Shown one piece after another: positions 6,556 to 14,371 of a stretch of DNA of 21,298 bases. The stretch comes from JADFRG01 sp964590515 (GTDB lineage: Bacteria > Chloroflexota > Anaerolineae > Anaerolineales > E44-bin32), in assembly GCA_964590515.1 (NCBI GenBank), contig CAZPZD010000041.1:1-21298 (forward strand), written 5' to 3'. The translations under genes were made by a program, and so were the position numbers. A model generated the notes under the pieces. That model did not search any database and was not told the DNA's origin. It worked only from the letters and a program-made list of their open reading frames with translations. Each line of letters begins with the position of its first letter. The first letter of the stretch is position 1.

Positions 6556-7071
6556 TTGACTCAGTACCCCAGCCTGTCCGCGCTCCAAGCCTTGCTTCGC
6601 AAGGCATGGAGCACCGCGTTGCTCGTGCCCCTGTCCGCAGCACTCGCCGCCTGCGCGGCCGGCAATGCCTCCCCAACAGCTGCGCCGATACCTCTCGCCA
6701 GCCCGGTCTCCCAAGAGCCGGCGGCCGGTATTTGCGGAGCTACCGAGGCGGCCGAGGTCACGATTACGATTTACCCCGATATCCCCGATCCGCGCTGCGC
6801 CATCGTCCGGCCGGAACAGCGCCTGAAGATTGTGAATAGCACGGCTAATCCGCTTCAAGTGTCGCTAGCCTCGTTCCGGGCGGAAATCGGGCCGGGAGCC
6901 GGATACGCGTTTGAGCTTCCGCTGGGAGAGTTCCTGGCTCCCGGGGTTCACCTGGTCCAGGTCCTTCCCTGCTGCGGCCCGGAGTTGTGGCTGAAACCAA
7001 CTCCAGCGGCGAGCGGCACCCAAGCGAGCCGCATTGAGGCTGCCCCAACCAGCGTCTTGGGTGCCCTCTAA
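6556..7071 (+). CDS. Predicted lipoprotein of unknown function
   Basis: I do not recognise a named family. The protein is 171 residues from a TTG at 6556, or 159 residues from a second in-frame TTG at 6592; neither has a convincing ribosome site, so the start is open. Both give a lipoprotein signal (KAWSTALLVPLSAALAAC, lipobox LAAC), followed by a Pro/Ala/Ser linker. The mature domain has a strand-rich core (VTITIYPDIPDPRC, LKIVNSTANPLQVSL, APGVHLVQVLPCCGPEL), suggesting a small beta-sandwich, perhaps cupredoxin-like, with four cysteines in the mature part. It begins 24 bases after the DUF2807 gene and three bases separate its stop from the next start. Confidence 0.65.
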   Translation: MTQYPSLSALQALLRKAWSTALLVPLSAALAACAAGNASPTAAPIPLASPVSQEPAAGICGATEAAEVTITIYPDIPDPRCAIVRPEQRLKIVNSTANPLQVSLASFRAEIGPGAGYAFELPLGEFLAPGVHLVQVLPCCGPELWLKPTPAASGTQASRIEAAPTSVLGAL

Positions 7072-7074
7072 CTG

Positions 7075-7383
7075 ATGACCCCGACTCCGTCCCCAAGCCA
7101 AAGCCACTCGCTAGAGAAGCTGCTGGCCGCCATGTTGACCTTTCGAGCCAACTCCTCCCGAACCCGCGCCTGCTTCGTCGCTGCCGGGGCCCTGTCAGCC
7201 TTCTCCTTCCTCGGAGCGCTCAGTGTCGGCCTTTTCTATGTCCCGCTGGTTCTGCTCCAGCTAGCCACCGCGGTCGCCAGCCGGGTCCACACTCGCGATC
7301 GGCTTTCCACCGGCGCCGGGTTGCTCGTCGGTTCCGCCCTGTTCCAAGCGGTTCTCATGTTCACAATCGTCCGGCTAGTGTAG
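7075..7383 (+). CDS. Small hypothetical membrane protein
   Basis: No family is recognised. This 102-residue protein has a polar N-terminus rich in Thr, Pro and Ser, and then about three hydrophobic spans (roughly residues 33-53, 54-69 and 80-101) separated by the short charged loop VHTRDRLS. The start ATG follows the previous stop by three bases, which suggests co-transcription. An internal ATG at 7132 would remove the polar stretch and is possible. An envelope role is inferred from the neighbours only. Confidence 0.55.
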   Translation: MTPTPSPSQSHSLEKLLAAMLTFRANSSRTRACFVAAGALSAFSFLGALSVGLFYVPLVLLQLATAVASRVHTRDRLSTGAGLLVGSALFQAVLMFTIVRLV

Positions 7384-7430
7384 CGTGGTCGGCACGCCAG
7401 CCGGCCGAGCTCTAGCCAGGGCCAGACGGC

Positions 7431-8939
7431 GTGCCTGAACGCGGACTCAAGTTGTCGGCGCAACGACTGCCTCCCTCCCGATCTGTGACCATCGGCACCC
7501 TGCCGACAATCTTGGTCCTTGTCATCAGCCTCACGACCCTCGGGCTGCGCTTCGTCCATGTGGAAGCCGATTTCCCAACCCAGATCAACTGGTCGGGCGA
7601 CCTGTACACCGACGAAGGTTGGTATTCCAACAACGCCATCGCCCATGAGCTCACCGGGCGCTGGATCATCGAGGGCGACTTCAATCCGATCGTCAGCCTG
7701 CCGGTCTTCCCACTCATCCAGGCGGGCGCCTTCAATCTGCTCGGATTCGGGCTGACCACGGCCAGAATTACGGAGGTCGTCTTCTCGATTCTGCTGTGCC
7801 TGCTGACCTACCGGCTGGTGACCCGGATGGCCGACGGTCTTCCCGGGCTGGTCAGCCTATTCCTGCTCTCCACCAACTTCACTCTCTTCGCCTTCAGCCG
7901 GTTGGCCATTCTCGAGCTGCCGATGACCGCTCTCCTATTAATGAGCCTGCTTGTGGCGGTCTCCAGCCGCGGACCCATGGCGCTGAACCTGGCGCTCGCC
8001 TCACTCGCGTTCTGCCTGGCTACCCTGACGAAGACGACTGCGCTCTTCGGGCTGCCCAGCTTGCTCTACTTGATTTGGACCGCGCAGCCCTCCGGGCGAA
8101 AGGGATTGCTCGCCGCCTCTGCGGCTCTGGCGCTGATCGCACTGGTCCTCGGCGTTTACTATTCCGTCGCCGACGCGGGGGATCCGGAATCGGTCGCACT
8201 GTTTGCCGCCACGGAGTTCACCCCCCGGCTGGAGGGGACCTTGCCTTCCATCGGCTGGGCGCTCGGCCGGACGGTCTGGAATGGGTTGGTACTCGACCGG
8301 CTTGCCTATCCGTTGGCGATGCTGGCCCTGCCATTGTTTCTGGTCACCTCGCGGCGAGCCCGGACGGACCGGCTGGTCATCGCCTGCACGCTATGGATCG
8401 CGGTCTCATTCGCCGCACTCGCGGTGCGCGGCTACCTTCCCCCCCGCTATTACTTGCCGCTGAGCGTCCCGCTGGCCTGCCTGCTCGGGGTGATGGCGGT
8501 CCACGCCTTTCAAGCCCTCGGCCATTCGCGGGCAGCCTTCTTTCCGCTCGTGCTCGTCGCCGGCATCGGCGCGGTAAACCTCATCACCATCGGTCGACAC
8601 CTGGCTTCCCCACAGTTCAGCTTTGTCGACATGGCCCAGGACGTCGAAGCGCAGATCGAGGCCCACGGAGGCGATCCGCTTCTGATCGGAAACATGGCCA
8701 ATTCCATCTCGCTGGCGACCGGCCTCGCTTCCATCAATTCTGAGTTGGGAACTCGCGACTTGTCGTGGAAGCTCGAGAATTACCGTCCAGGCTACTACAT
8801 TGCGTTGGGCGAAGAGAAACCAACCGTCCGTGAGCTGAGCGAAGTGTACGAACTGCAGCCGCTCGCCTCCTATGATGTGTTCGGCAATTACTATGACGGG
8901 AAACAGGTGACCCTCTACAAACTGAACTTAAGACCCTAG
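7431..8939 (+). CDS. GT-C glycosyltransferase (ArnT/PMT-like, 'PMT_2' type)
   Basis: This 502-residue integral membrane protein is a likely GT-C-fold glycosyltransferase, which would transfer a sugar from a polyprenyl-phosphate donor on the outer face of the membrane. After the first transmembrane helix (about 25-42) the first outer loop carries an acidic pair in YTDEGWYSNNA (Asp61, Glu62), the place of the catalytic acid in this superfamily. Around ten hydrophobic helices follow, with the GLTTARITEVVFSILLCLL segment and the RLAILELPMTALLL segment typical of PMT/ArnT-like proteins, then a soluble C-terminal domain from about residue 400. It starts with GTG and lies 47 bases after the small membrane protein gene. 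The acceptor (protein, lipid or polysaccharide) cannot be told. Confidence 0.8.
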   Translation: MPERGLKLSAQRLPPSRSVTIGTLPTILVLVISLTTLGLRFVHVEADFPTQINWSGDLYTDEGWYSNNAIAHELTGRWIIEGDFNPIVSLPVFPLIQAGAFNLLGFGLTTARITEVVFSILLCLLTYRLVTRMADGLPGLVSLFLLSTNFTLFAFSRLAILELPMTALLLMSLLVAVSSRGPMALNLALASLAFCLATLTKTTALFGLPSLLYLIWTAQPSGRKGLLAASAALALIALVLGVYYSVADAGDPESVALFAATEFTPRLEGTLPSIGWALGRTVWNGLVLDRLAYPLAMLALPLFLVTSRRARTDRLVIACTLWIAVSFAALAVRGYLPPRYYLPLSVPLACLLGVMAVHAFQALGHSRAAFFPLVLVAGIGAVNLITIGRHLASPQFSFVDMAQDVEAQIEAHGGDPLLIGNMANSISLATGLASINSELGTRDLSWKLENYRPGYYIALGEEKPTVRELSEVYELQPLASYDVFGNYYDGKQVTLYKLNLRP

Positions 8940-8979
8940 ATCGACAGTACGCCCACCTAGCGAGAGGAGCGGTTTTGAG

Positions 8980-9513
8980 ATGGCTGCCAAGAAGATTCAG
9001 ATCAATCGGGCACCGGTCATGACCCTGTGGGCGACCGTGGTTGCCGAGCGCCTCGGATACCACCCCGAGGCTGCCCTGAGCCTGGGCAAAGCGGTTGCCG
9101 GCCTCAATGCCCAATCGAAAGGACAGCGGCTTGGGATCTACAAGCCCTCCACCGAACAAGAAGCACATAAAGGCAAGCCCAAACCGCCGGAGCCAACCAT
9201 CGTCAGCTTGCTGGGCCGGCCGGTTCCGACCGTGCGCACGAAGCAGGGGATCCGGGCGGCCATCCGCGGCGAGCCAGTCGAGCCTCAGCCGGTCCAAGAA
9301 TACCTGGTCAAGAAGTTTGGGCCGGATCTGGCCGAGGTCCGCAAGGCGATGGAGACCCTGGCCCGATCGCTGGAGCCGGAGGCCCTGGAGGCCCAGGCGT
9401 TTGCGCTGTACGAGAAGTTCCGGCCCCAGATCCCGGAAGGCAAACGAGGCTGGGGAGCGGCCGGTGACCTCGACCTGGGGCAGGTTCTGCGGCTCGCCAA
9501 GCGCAAGCAGTAA
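8980..9513 (+). CDS. Conserved protein of unknown function
   Basis: This 177-residue, basic, soluble protein has no signal peptide or membrane span. The N-terminal half (IQINRAPVMTLWATVVAERL and AALSLGKAVAGLNAQSKGQR) is well ordered and I recall similar unannotated proteins in many bacteria, so it is a real conserved gene without an assigned role. A Lys/Pro-rich linker (about residues 55-70) leads to a second, Glu/Lys-rich helical part (VQEYLVKKFGPDLAEVRKAM and following). Binding to nucleic acid is a possibility suggested by charge only. The ATG at 8980 has GAGAGGAG about eleven bases upstream. It lies between a glycosyltransferase and an SDR gene with no evident functional link. Confidence 0.65.
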   Translation: MAAKKIQINRAPVMTLWATVVAERLGYHPEAALSLGKAVAGLNAQSKGQRLGIYKPSTEQEAHKGKPKPPEPTIVSLLGRPVPTVRTKQGIRAAIRGEPVEPQPVQEYLVKKFGPDLAEVRKAMETLARSLEPEALEAQAFALYEKFRPQIPEGKRGWGAAGDLDLGQVLRLAKRKQ

Positions 9514-9636
9514 GGCGCCAAGTGAGGACGAACGACGGGCGCGGCGAGTGATGTGCGTCCCTGCAATTCGCGGCGGCGGCGTGACAGAATAGAGCGGGTC
9601 GGAAATCACGCCTATCACCGCGGAAGGAGGCGCTTC

Positions 9637-10431
9637 ATGAAACGCACAGCGGTCATCACCGGTTCGGCTTCGGGGATCGGAAGAGCGACCCGCGAGCTCT
9701 TGTTGGCTCGGGGTTACCGGGTGATCGGCGTCGACCTGCACGATGCCGAGATCATCGCCGACCTGGCTAAGCCGGAGGGCCGGGAGGCCATGATCTATGC
9801 AGTACGTTGGATGACCAGGGGCGTCGTCGACGCGGTGGTTGCCAACGCCGGCCTGGCGCTGCCGGAACCCATCACCGGTTCGGTGAATTACTTTGGGGCC
9901 ATCGCTGCGCTCGAAGGCCTGCAACCGTTGCTGGTCAAGGAACAGCAGCCGCGGGCCGTGTTGGTTGCATCGCTCGCCAGTACCTTCCCTCACGATGAAG
10001 CGCTGGTCGAGGCCTACCTCGCCGGAGACGAGCCGGCGGCACTGAAAGCCAGCGAAGGCAAGGGCGACCTGATTTATGCCTCGACCAAGGTCGCGGTGAC
10101 CCGCTGGGCGCGGCGGCACGCCATCCAGAGCGATTGGGCGGGCGCCGGTATTCTGCTGAACATTGTCGCACCCGGGCTGATCCAGACCCCGATGACCCAG
10201 GCCATGATCGATGATCCGAAGACCATGGAGAGCTTCAAGGGTCTGCTGCCGATGCCCATCGGCCGATACGGACAACCCGAGGAAGTGGCTGAGCTGATTG
10301 CCTTCCTAGTCAGCCCGGAGAACTCGCTGATGGTCGGGCAGGTGATCTTCATCGACAGCGGCAGTGAGGCGACGATCCGCGGCGAACTGGGCTGGATTTC
10401 CACACCGCAACCGGCGACTGCCGCCGGCTAG
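9637..10431 (+). CDS. SDR-family dehydrogenase (3-alpha-hydroxysteroid dehydrogenase/carbonyl reductase-like)
   Basis: This 264-residue classical short-chain dehydrogenase has the cofactor motif TGSASGIG (8-15), an Asp at 33 in VIGVDLHDAEIIADL that favours NAD(H) over NADP(H), NAG at 70-72, Ser112/Ser115 and the catalytic YASTK (Tyr147, Lys151). The VDLHDAEIIADL string and the SVNYFGA string (82-88) match the Comamonas 3-alpha-hydroxysteroid dehydrogenase/carbonyl reductase branch, so a ketone or sterol-like substrate is possible but unproven. The start at 9637 is set by GGAAGGAGG at 9622-9630; the open frame upstream is non-coding. Its stop codon shares four bases with the stop of the convergent gene on the other strand. 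Confidence 0.88.
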   Translation: MKRTAVITGSASGIGRATRELLLARGYRVIGVDLHDAEIIADLAKPEGREAMIYAVRWMTRGVVDAVVANAGLALPEPITGSVNYFGAIAALEGLQPLLVKEQQPRAVLVASLASTFPHDEALVEAYLAGDEPAALKASEGKGDLIYASTKVAVTRWARRHAIQSDWAGAGILLNIVAPGLIQTPMTQAMIDDPKTMESFKGLLPMPIGRYGQPEEVAELIAFLVSPENSLMVGQVIFIDSGSEATIRGELGWISTPQPATAAG

Positions 10432-10703
10432 CCGATGGACCCCTCACCCGTGCCCTGCGCCCCCAGCTCTCCGACGACCCGGACTTCCACCGGTATCCCC
10501 TCGATCTCCTGAGGCAGCAGGTCTTCCTCCCGCAGCTGAGCTCGCGGCAGTTTCTGCTTCACCATCACCACCAGCGCCAATTCTTGCCGGGCGCCGCCCC
10601 GGTAACCGACCCCGACCCCCACTACGTTCGCCATCGCGAGCAGCCGATCGGCGTTCGCTCGTGAAACAGCTCGGGCGTGTTCCAGCGCCTGCTTAGGGGT
10701 CAC
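10428..10703 (-). CDS. Stand-alone paralogue of the protease N-terminal domain
   Basis: This 91-residue protein has no named family that I recognise. It is clearly related to residues 7-79 of the upstream protease. Both share NVVGVG.G(F/Y), a 'LVVMVK' or 'VVALVRVK' strand, K(L/V)PRA.L..(E/D).L.P..(I/V)EGIP and a 'VG.L' end. It starts with GTG inside the protease TGA stop (GTGA overlap), so it is translationally coupled. It could be a domain lost by gene splitting, an intramolecular-chaperone-like or inhibitor-like partner of the protease, or a structural subunit; none is shown. It has no signal peptide. It is the last gene of the long minus-strand run and converges on the SDR gene. Confidence 0.7.
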   Translation of the reverse strand: MTPKQALEHARAVSRANADRLLAMANVVGVGVGYRGGARQELALVVMVKQKLPRAQLREEDLLPQEIEGIPVEVRVVGELGAQGTGEGSIG

Positions 10704-11677
10704 AGATCAATCTGCAGAGCCTCCAGCACGTCCTGGATCGAATTGAAGATCGTGGCCTGGGCCGAGCCGGCGAAGAGCAGGCCAACAGCGCGGAGGGTTT
10801 CGCCATCCACCAGCAGCGATCCCGAATCGCCACCCTGGGACATGGGAGTGGTGACAAACTGGCCCTCGAAGCGAGCGGTCCGGTTCTCACCGTAGTTGAC
10901 CGTCACTGTAGTTTCGATCACGTTCACTTGTCCGGTCGTAAACCCGGTCGTACGGCCGGATTTCCTCACCGCCATCCCCAATGTCGGAGCCACCGTCCCC
11001 CGAACCTCGCCGATGTCGAGGATCTCTGGCAACAGGTCCGCTGTATTCAACGGCTTGGCCACGGCCGCGTCCACCCGATTGACCGCCTGTGGATTCTCCT
11101 GAATCACCCGNNNNNNNNNNNNNNNNNNNNNNNNNNNNNNNNNNNNNNNNNNNNNNNNNNNNNNNNNNNNNNNNNNNNNNNNNNNNNNNNNNNNNNNNNN
11201 NNNNNNNNNNGTGTCCGAATTCGGGCTGCCGCCGTCGATGGCCCCGGGCTGCAATACTGCATCGCCAACCTCGGCTTGATTGCTGTTGGCCAGCACATGG
11301 TTGTTAGACAGAATCAAGCGCTCGCCGCTCGCCCGGTCGCGCACCGTGGTTGCAAGCGTCCCGGCGGTCACTTTGAGGTGACCGATGCTGATCCCTCCAG
11401 GAGCCGGCCGCCAGCGGTCGGTCCGGGTTTGCAGCGCCCGTAGGGTTCCGACCTCGATCACATCGGTGGGGATTCCCTCCACTCGGGAGGGGACCAATTC
11501 ATCTGCGGTGAGCCCGGCCCGCGGAACCTTCACTCGAACGAGGGCGACCACGCACAGGTCGGTGGTGCGGCGCCCGCGAATCTCTTTGAATCCAGTTCCC
11601 ACCCCGACCACATTGGGTTTTCGCAGGATGGTCTCTTTGAAGCGCTCCTTGACCTGGCTAACGGTTTCAGCTTCCAC
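10700..11677 (-). CDS. Trypsin-like serine protease (interrupted by scaffold gap)
   Basis: This is a chymotrypsin-fold serine peptidase. The visible triad is His127 in ILSNNHVLA, an Asp in NRVDAAVA after the gap, and Ser in MSQGGDSGSLL near the C-terminus. The first 80 residues form an extra N-terminal domain (NVVGVGTGF...VEGIPTDVIEVG) found with Nal1-like bacterial proteases. The catalytic domain begins about residue 94. A 100-N gap (11111-11210) removes the part between SPNSD and RVIQENP, so the length is unknown. There is no signal peptide. The GTG start at 11677 has GGAG ahead and overlaps the citrate synthase stop by 11 bases. Its position at the end of a dehydrogenase/citrate synthase operon is unexplained. 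Confidence 0.82.
   Translation of the reverse strand: MEAETVSQVKERFKETILRKPNVVGVGTGFKEIRGRRTTDLCVVALVRVKVPRAGLTADELVPSRVEGIPTDVIEVGTLRALQTRTDRWRPAPGGISIGHLKVTAGTLATTVRDRASGERLILSNNHVLANSNQAEVGDAVLQPGAIDGGSPNSDXXXXXXXXXXXXXXXXXXXXXXXXXXXXXXXXXXRVIQENPQAVNRVDAAVAKPLNTADLLPEILDIGEVRGTVAPTLGMAVRKSGRTTGFTTGQVNVIETTVTVNYGENRTARFEGQFVTTPMSQGGDSGSLLVDGETLRAVGLLFAGSAQATIFNSIQDVLEALQIDL
11111..11210. other. Scaffold gap of 100 N inside the protease gene
   Basis: Exactly 100 undetermined bases. The reading frame on the two sides happens to agree with a 100-base length, but the true length is unknown. Confidence 0.99.
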
Positions 11678-12845
11678 TGCGCTTCTCCATCGGGACCCAT
11701 TTGCGATTCAACTCTCCACGGTAGCCCGACCCCGGCCGGATGAGGCGGGCCTCGGCGATCTGTTCCAAGACCTGAGCGGTCCAGCCTCCCACCCGACCCA
11801 CCGCGAAGGTCGGGGTAAACAGCCCCGTGTCGAATCCCAGGCCGTGCAGGACCAGGGCCGTGTAGAACTCCACGTTGGTCTTCAACCCTCGGCCCGGCTT
11901 CAGCTCCTCCAGCACCCGCAGCACAACTTGCTCCACCACCCGGGCGTCTTTGTTGAGCTGGATATCGCCCGCCTGCTTGAACAGCTTCTCGGCCGCCGCG
12001 CCCAACACGTCGGCCCGGGGATCGCGTACCTTGTAGACCCGATGTCCGAAGCCCATGATTCGGCCCCCGGCGTCCACGGTCTGGCGCACGTAGGCCTCGG
12101 CCTCCGCTTCGAGACTCTTCCCGGAGGCCGCCGCTCGCGTCCGCAGCTCGAACACCATGTCCAACGCCGGCCCGGGCGCGCCCCCATGCAAGGGACCTTT
12201 GAGCGATCCGATCGCGCCCACCACTGCCGAGATCATGTCGGATCCCGTGCTGATGATCACTCGAGCCGTGAAGGTAGAGTTATTCATCCCATGATCAATG
12301 ACGGAATTAATATACGTTTCCAGTCCGCGCACTTCGTCGGCTTCGGCTTCGGTTCCCCGCAGCATGTAGAGATAGTTCGCGGCATGCGGCAGGTCGGAGC
12401 GCGGCCCGACCACCGGCTTCCCATGCCGGATCCGCCAATAGGCGGCGACGAGGGTGGCCACCCGGGCGACGATTGCCTTGGCTCGGGCCTGGTTGGCGGC
12501 CGGCGATGAGTCGGCCGGGTTCGGATCGGCGAGGGTCAGCGTGTCGGCCCCCATCCGCAGGGCGTCCATCGGCGGCAGGGATTTGGCGGCCGCGGCGCGC
12601 AGGATCTCCATCGTTGGGCCGGGGAGCTCGCGCTGGGCGGCCAGCTCGGCCTGCAGCCCGCTCAGTTCCGAAGTGGTCGGCAGGCGATCCTCCCAAAGCA
12701 AGAATAAAGTTTCCTCAAAGGTGGCGTTGGGAGCCAGCTCCTCCAGCGGGAAGCCGCCAATGGTGAGCTCACCCGCCAGCCCATCCACTCGACTGAGCCG
12801 GGACTCGGTGACCAGCACGCCATCCAAACCTTTCGTCACACTCAT
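11667..12845 (-). CDS. gltA: Citrate synthase
   Basis: This 392-residue enzyme condenses acetyl-CoA with oxaloacetate to citrate in the cytosol. The short bacterial dimeric type is indicated by its length. Key histidines are present: DHGMN (His185), GPLHGGAP (His220) and GFGHRVYK (His268), followed by NVEFY (Glu326) and a C-terminal RVGGWTAQVLEQ block. The residue at 326 is Glu where the classical catalytic residue is Asp (NVDFY); a similar Glu occurs, as I recall, in some actinobacterial second citrate synthases. A 2-methylcitrate synthase role cannot be excluded. A GGAGGGAAG ribosome site directly precedes the ATG. It follows the E3 gene by 78 bases, so it probably uses the acetyl-CoA from the dehydrogenase or from branched-chain acid breakdown. 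Confidence 0.9.
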   Translation of the reverse strand: MSVTKGLDGVLVTESRLSRVDGLAGELTIGGFPLEELAPNATFEETLFLLWEDRLPTTSELSGLQAELAAQRELPGPTMEILRAAAAKSLPPMDALRMGADTLTLADPNPADSSPAANQARAKAIVARVATLVAAYWRIRHGKPVVGPRSDLPHAANYLYMLRGTEAEADEVRGLETYINSVIDHGMNNSTFTARVIISTGSDMISAVVGAIGSLKGPLHGGAPGPALDMVFELRTRAAASGKSLEAEAEAYVRQTVDAGGRIMGFGHRVYKVRDPRADVLGAAAEKLFKQAGDIQLNKDARVVEQVVLRVLEELKPGRGLKTNVEFYTALVLHGLGFDTGLFTPTFAVGRVGGWTAQVLEQIAEARLIRPGSGYRGELNRKWVPMEKRSGS

Positions 12846-12923
12846 CTTCCCTCCAGCGCTCGGTTCGAATTCAGGGCGGGTGCCCAGTGCACCGCGGCCT
12901 GATTCGGGCGAGGGCTTCGATTG

Positions 12924-14321
12924 CTAGATATGGATCGCATGGCCCTCGGCGACATGGGCGGCCTCCCCCAGCACCTCACTCAACGACGGATGGGCGTGCA
13001 CGTTGCGGGCGATCTCGGCCGGTGTGAGCTCCATCATCTGAGCCAGAGTGAGTTCCGGCAATAGTTCGGTCACCTCCGGTCCAACCAGGTGGGCGCCGAG
13101 AATCTCTCCGTAGTGGGCATCGGCAATCAGTTTGATCCAGCCGGCGGTTTCACCCATCCCCAGCGCCTTCCCGTTCGCCAGGAACGGGAACCGCCCCACC
13201 CGCAACTCGTGGCCGGCTTCCCGGGCCTGGGCTTCGGTCATTCCAAAGGATGCCACTTGCGGCTGGCAGTAGGTCGCCCGCGGCATCATCTGATAATCCA
13301 ACTCGATGGTTTCGACCCCGGCAATGTTCTCGGCGCACACAACTCCCATGGCCATGGCCACATGGGCCAGCTGCAGCTTGCCGGTCACGTCGCCGATCGC
13401 CCACACTCCCGGCACGTTGGTCGCCATGCGGGAATCGATCCCGACCATCTTGCGATCGTCGAGCGCGACCCCAATCTGCTCCAGCCCGAGTCCCTCGGTG
13501 TTGGGCCGAAATCCGACCGCCACCAGCGCCTGCTCGGCGTCGAGCACCTGCTGCCCCGCCTCACCGGTGACAGTGGCCTTGATCTTAGTCTTTAAGGTCT
13601 GAATGGCCTCCACTCGCGTGCCGACCAGGACGTTGATGCCGCGTTTGCGAAACTCTTTGGTCAGTTCTTTGCTGACCTCCTCGTCCTCCAACGGGGCTAT
13701 CCGTGGCAGCATCTCGACGATCGTCACCTCAACGCCGTAGCCGTTCCACAGACTGGCGAATTCGAGCCCAATCGCGCCGGACCCCACGATCACAACCGAC
13801 TTGGGAGCGGTAGTCTGCAGCACCGCCTCCCGATAGGTCAGCACTCGTTCCCCATCGATCTCGACGCCGGGGATCAGGATCGGCCGAGAACCGGTGGCGA
13901 GCACGACATGCTGTGCCGAGAGGGAGGCCACGTTTCCATCGGCGTCTGTCACGGTCAGCGAATGTGGCCCGGAGAAGGCGGCGGTTCCCATGTGAACCTC
14001 GATCTTGTTCTTCTTCATCAAAAACCCGACGCCCTTCACCAGCCGATCGGCCGCCTCCCGACTGCGGGCGACCGCCCGGGAGTAGTCTAGCGTCAGGCCC
14101 TCGAACCCGATCCCGAACTCCGCGGCCCGGGTGCGCAGCAGGTGGACCAGCTCAGCGTTCTTCAGCAGGGCTTTAGATGGGATGCAGCCGACATTCAAGC
14201 AAATCCCCCCGAGCCACTCCTTTTCGACAATGGCGGTCTTCAGCCCGAGCTGGGCGGCCCGGATCGCACAGACATACCCACCGGGTCCGGCCCCGATCAC
14301 GATGACGTCATAATCTGGCAT
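12924..14321 (-). CDS. lpdA: Dihydrolipoyl dehydrogenase (E3)
   Basis: This 465-residue flavoprotein re-oxidises the dihydrolipoyl arm of E2 and reduces NAD+. All functional elements are visible: FAD-binding VIGAGPGGY (8-16), the redox disulfide CLNVGCIPSK (Cys41 and Cys46), the NAD-binding VGSGAIGLEFAS (176-187), the second FAD motif AIGDVTGKLQLAHVA and the active-site HAHPSLSE (His444, Glu449). The length is normal for the family. The ATG has AGAGGAGAA just upstream. It follows E2 by 50 bases and precedes citrate synthase in the same direction, so it is the dedicated E3 of this complex, though it may also serve other lipoyl enzymes. Confidence 0.96.
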   Translation of the reverse strand: MPDYDVIVIGAGPGGYVCAIRAAQLGLKTAIVEKEWLGGICLNVGCIPSKALLKNAELVHLLRTRAAEFGIGFEGLTLDYSRAVARSREAADRLVKGVGFLMKKNKIEVHMGTAAFSGPHSLTVTDADGNVASLSAQHVVLATGSRPILIPGVEIDGERVLTYREAVLQTTAPKSVVIVGSGAIGLEFASLWNGYGVEVTIVEMLPRIAPLEDEEVSKELTKEFRKRGINVLVGTRVEAIQTLKTKIKATVTGEAGQQVLDAEQALVAVGFRPNTEGLGLEQIGVALDDRKMVGIDSRMATNVPGVWAIGDVTGKLQLAHVAMAMGVVCAENIAGVETIELDYQMMPRATYCQPQVASFGMTEAQAREAGHELRVGRFPFLANGKALGMGETAGWIKLIADAHYGEILGAHLVGPEVTELLPELTLAQMMELTPAEIARNVHAHPSLSEVLGEAAHVAEGHAIHI

Positions 14322-14371
14322 TCGGCGATTCTCCTCTGTGAATCCGAGCGGGCGGGGGGGAGCTCAGGGCC

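Noticed and set aside
8734..10275. A 513-residue open frame on the minus strand
   Set aside because: It is antisense to two good plus-strand genes (8980-9513 and the SDR gene), lacks a domain and has a composition typical of a high-GC shadow frame.
11385..12509. A 374-residue open frame on the plus strand
   Set aside because: It is antisense to citrate synthase and the protease start, both of which have clear active-site motifs.
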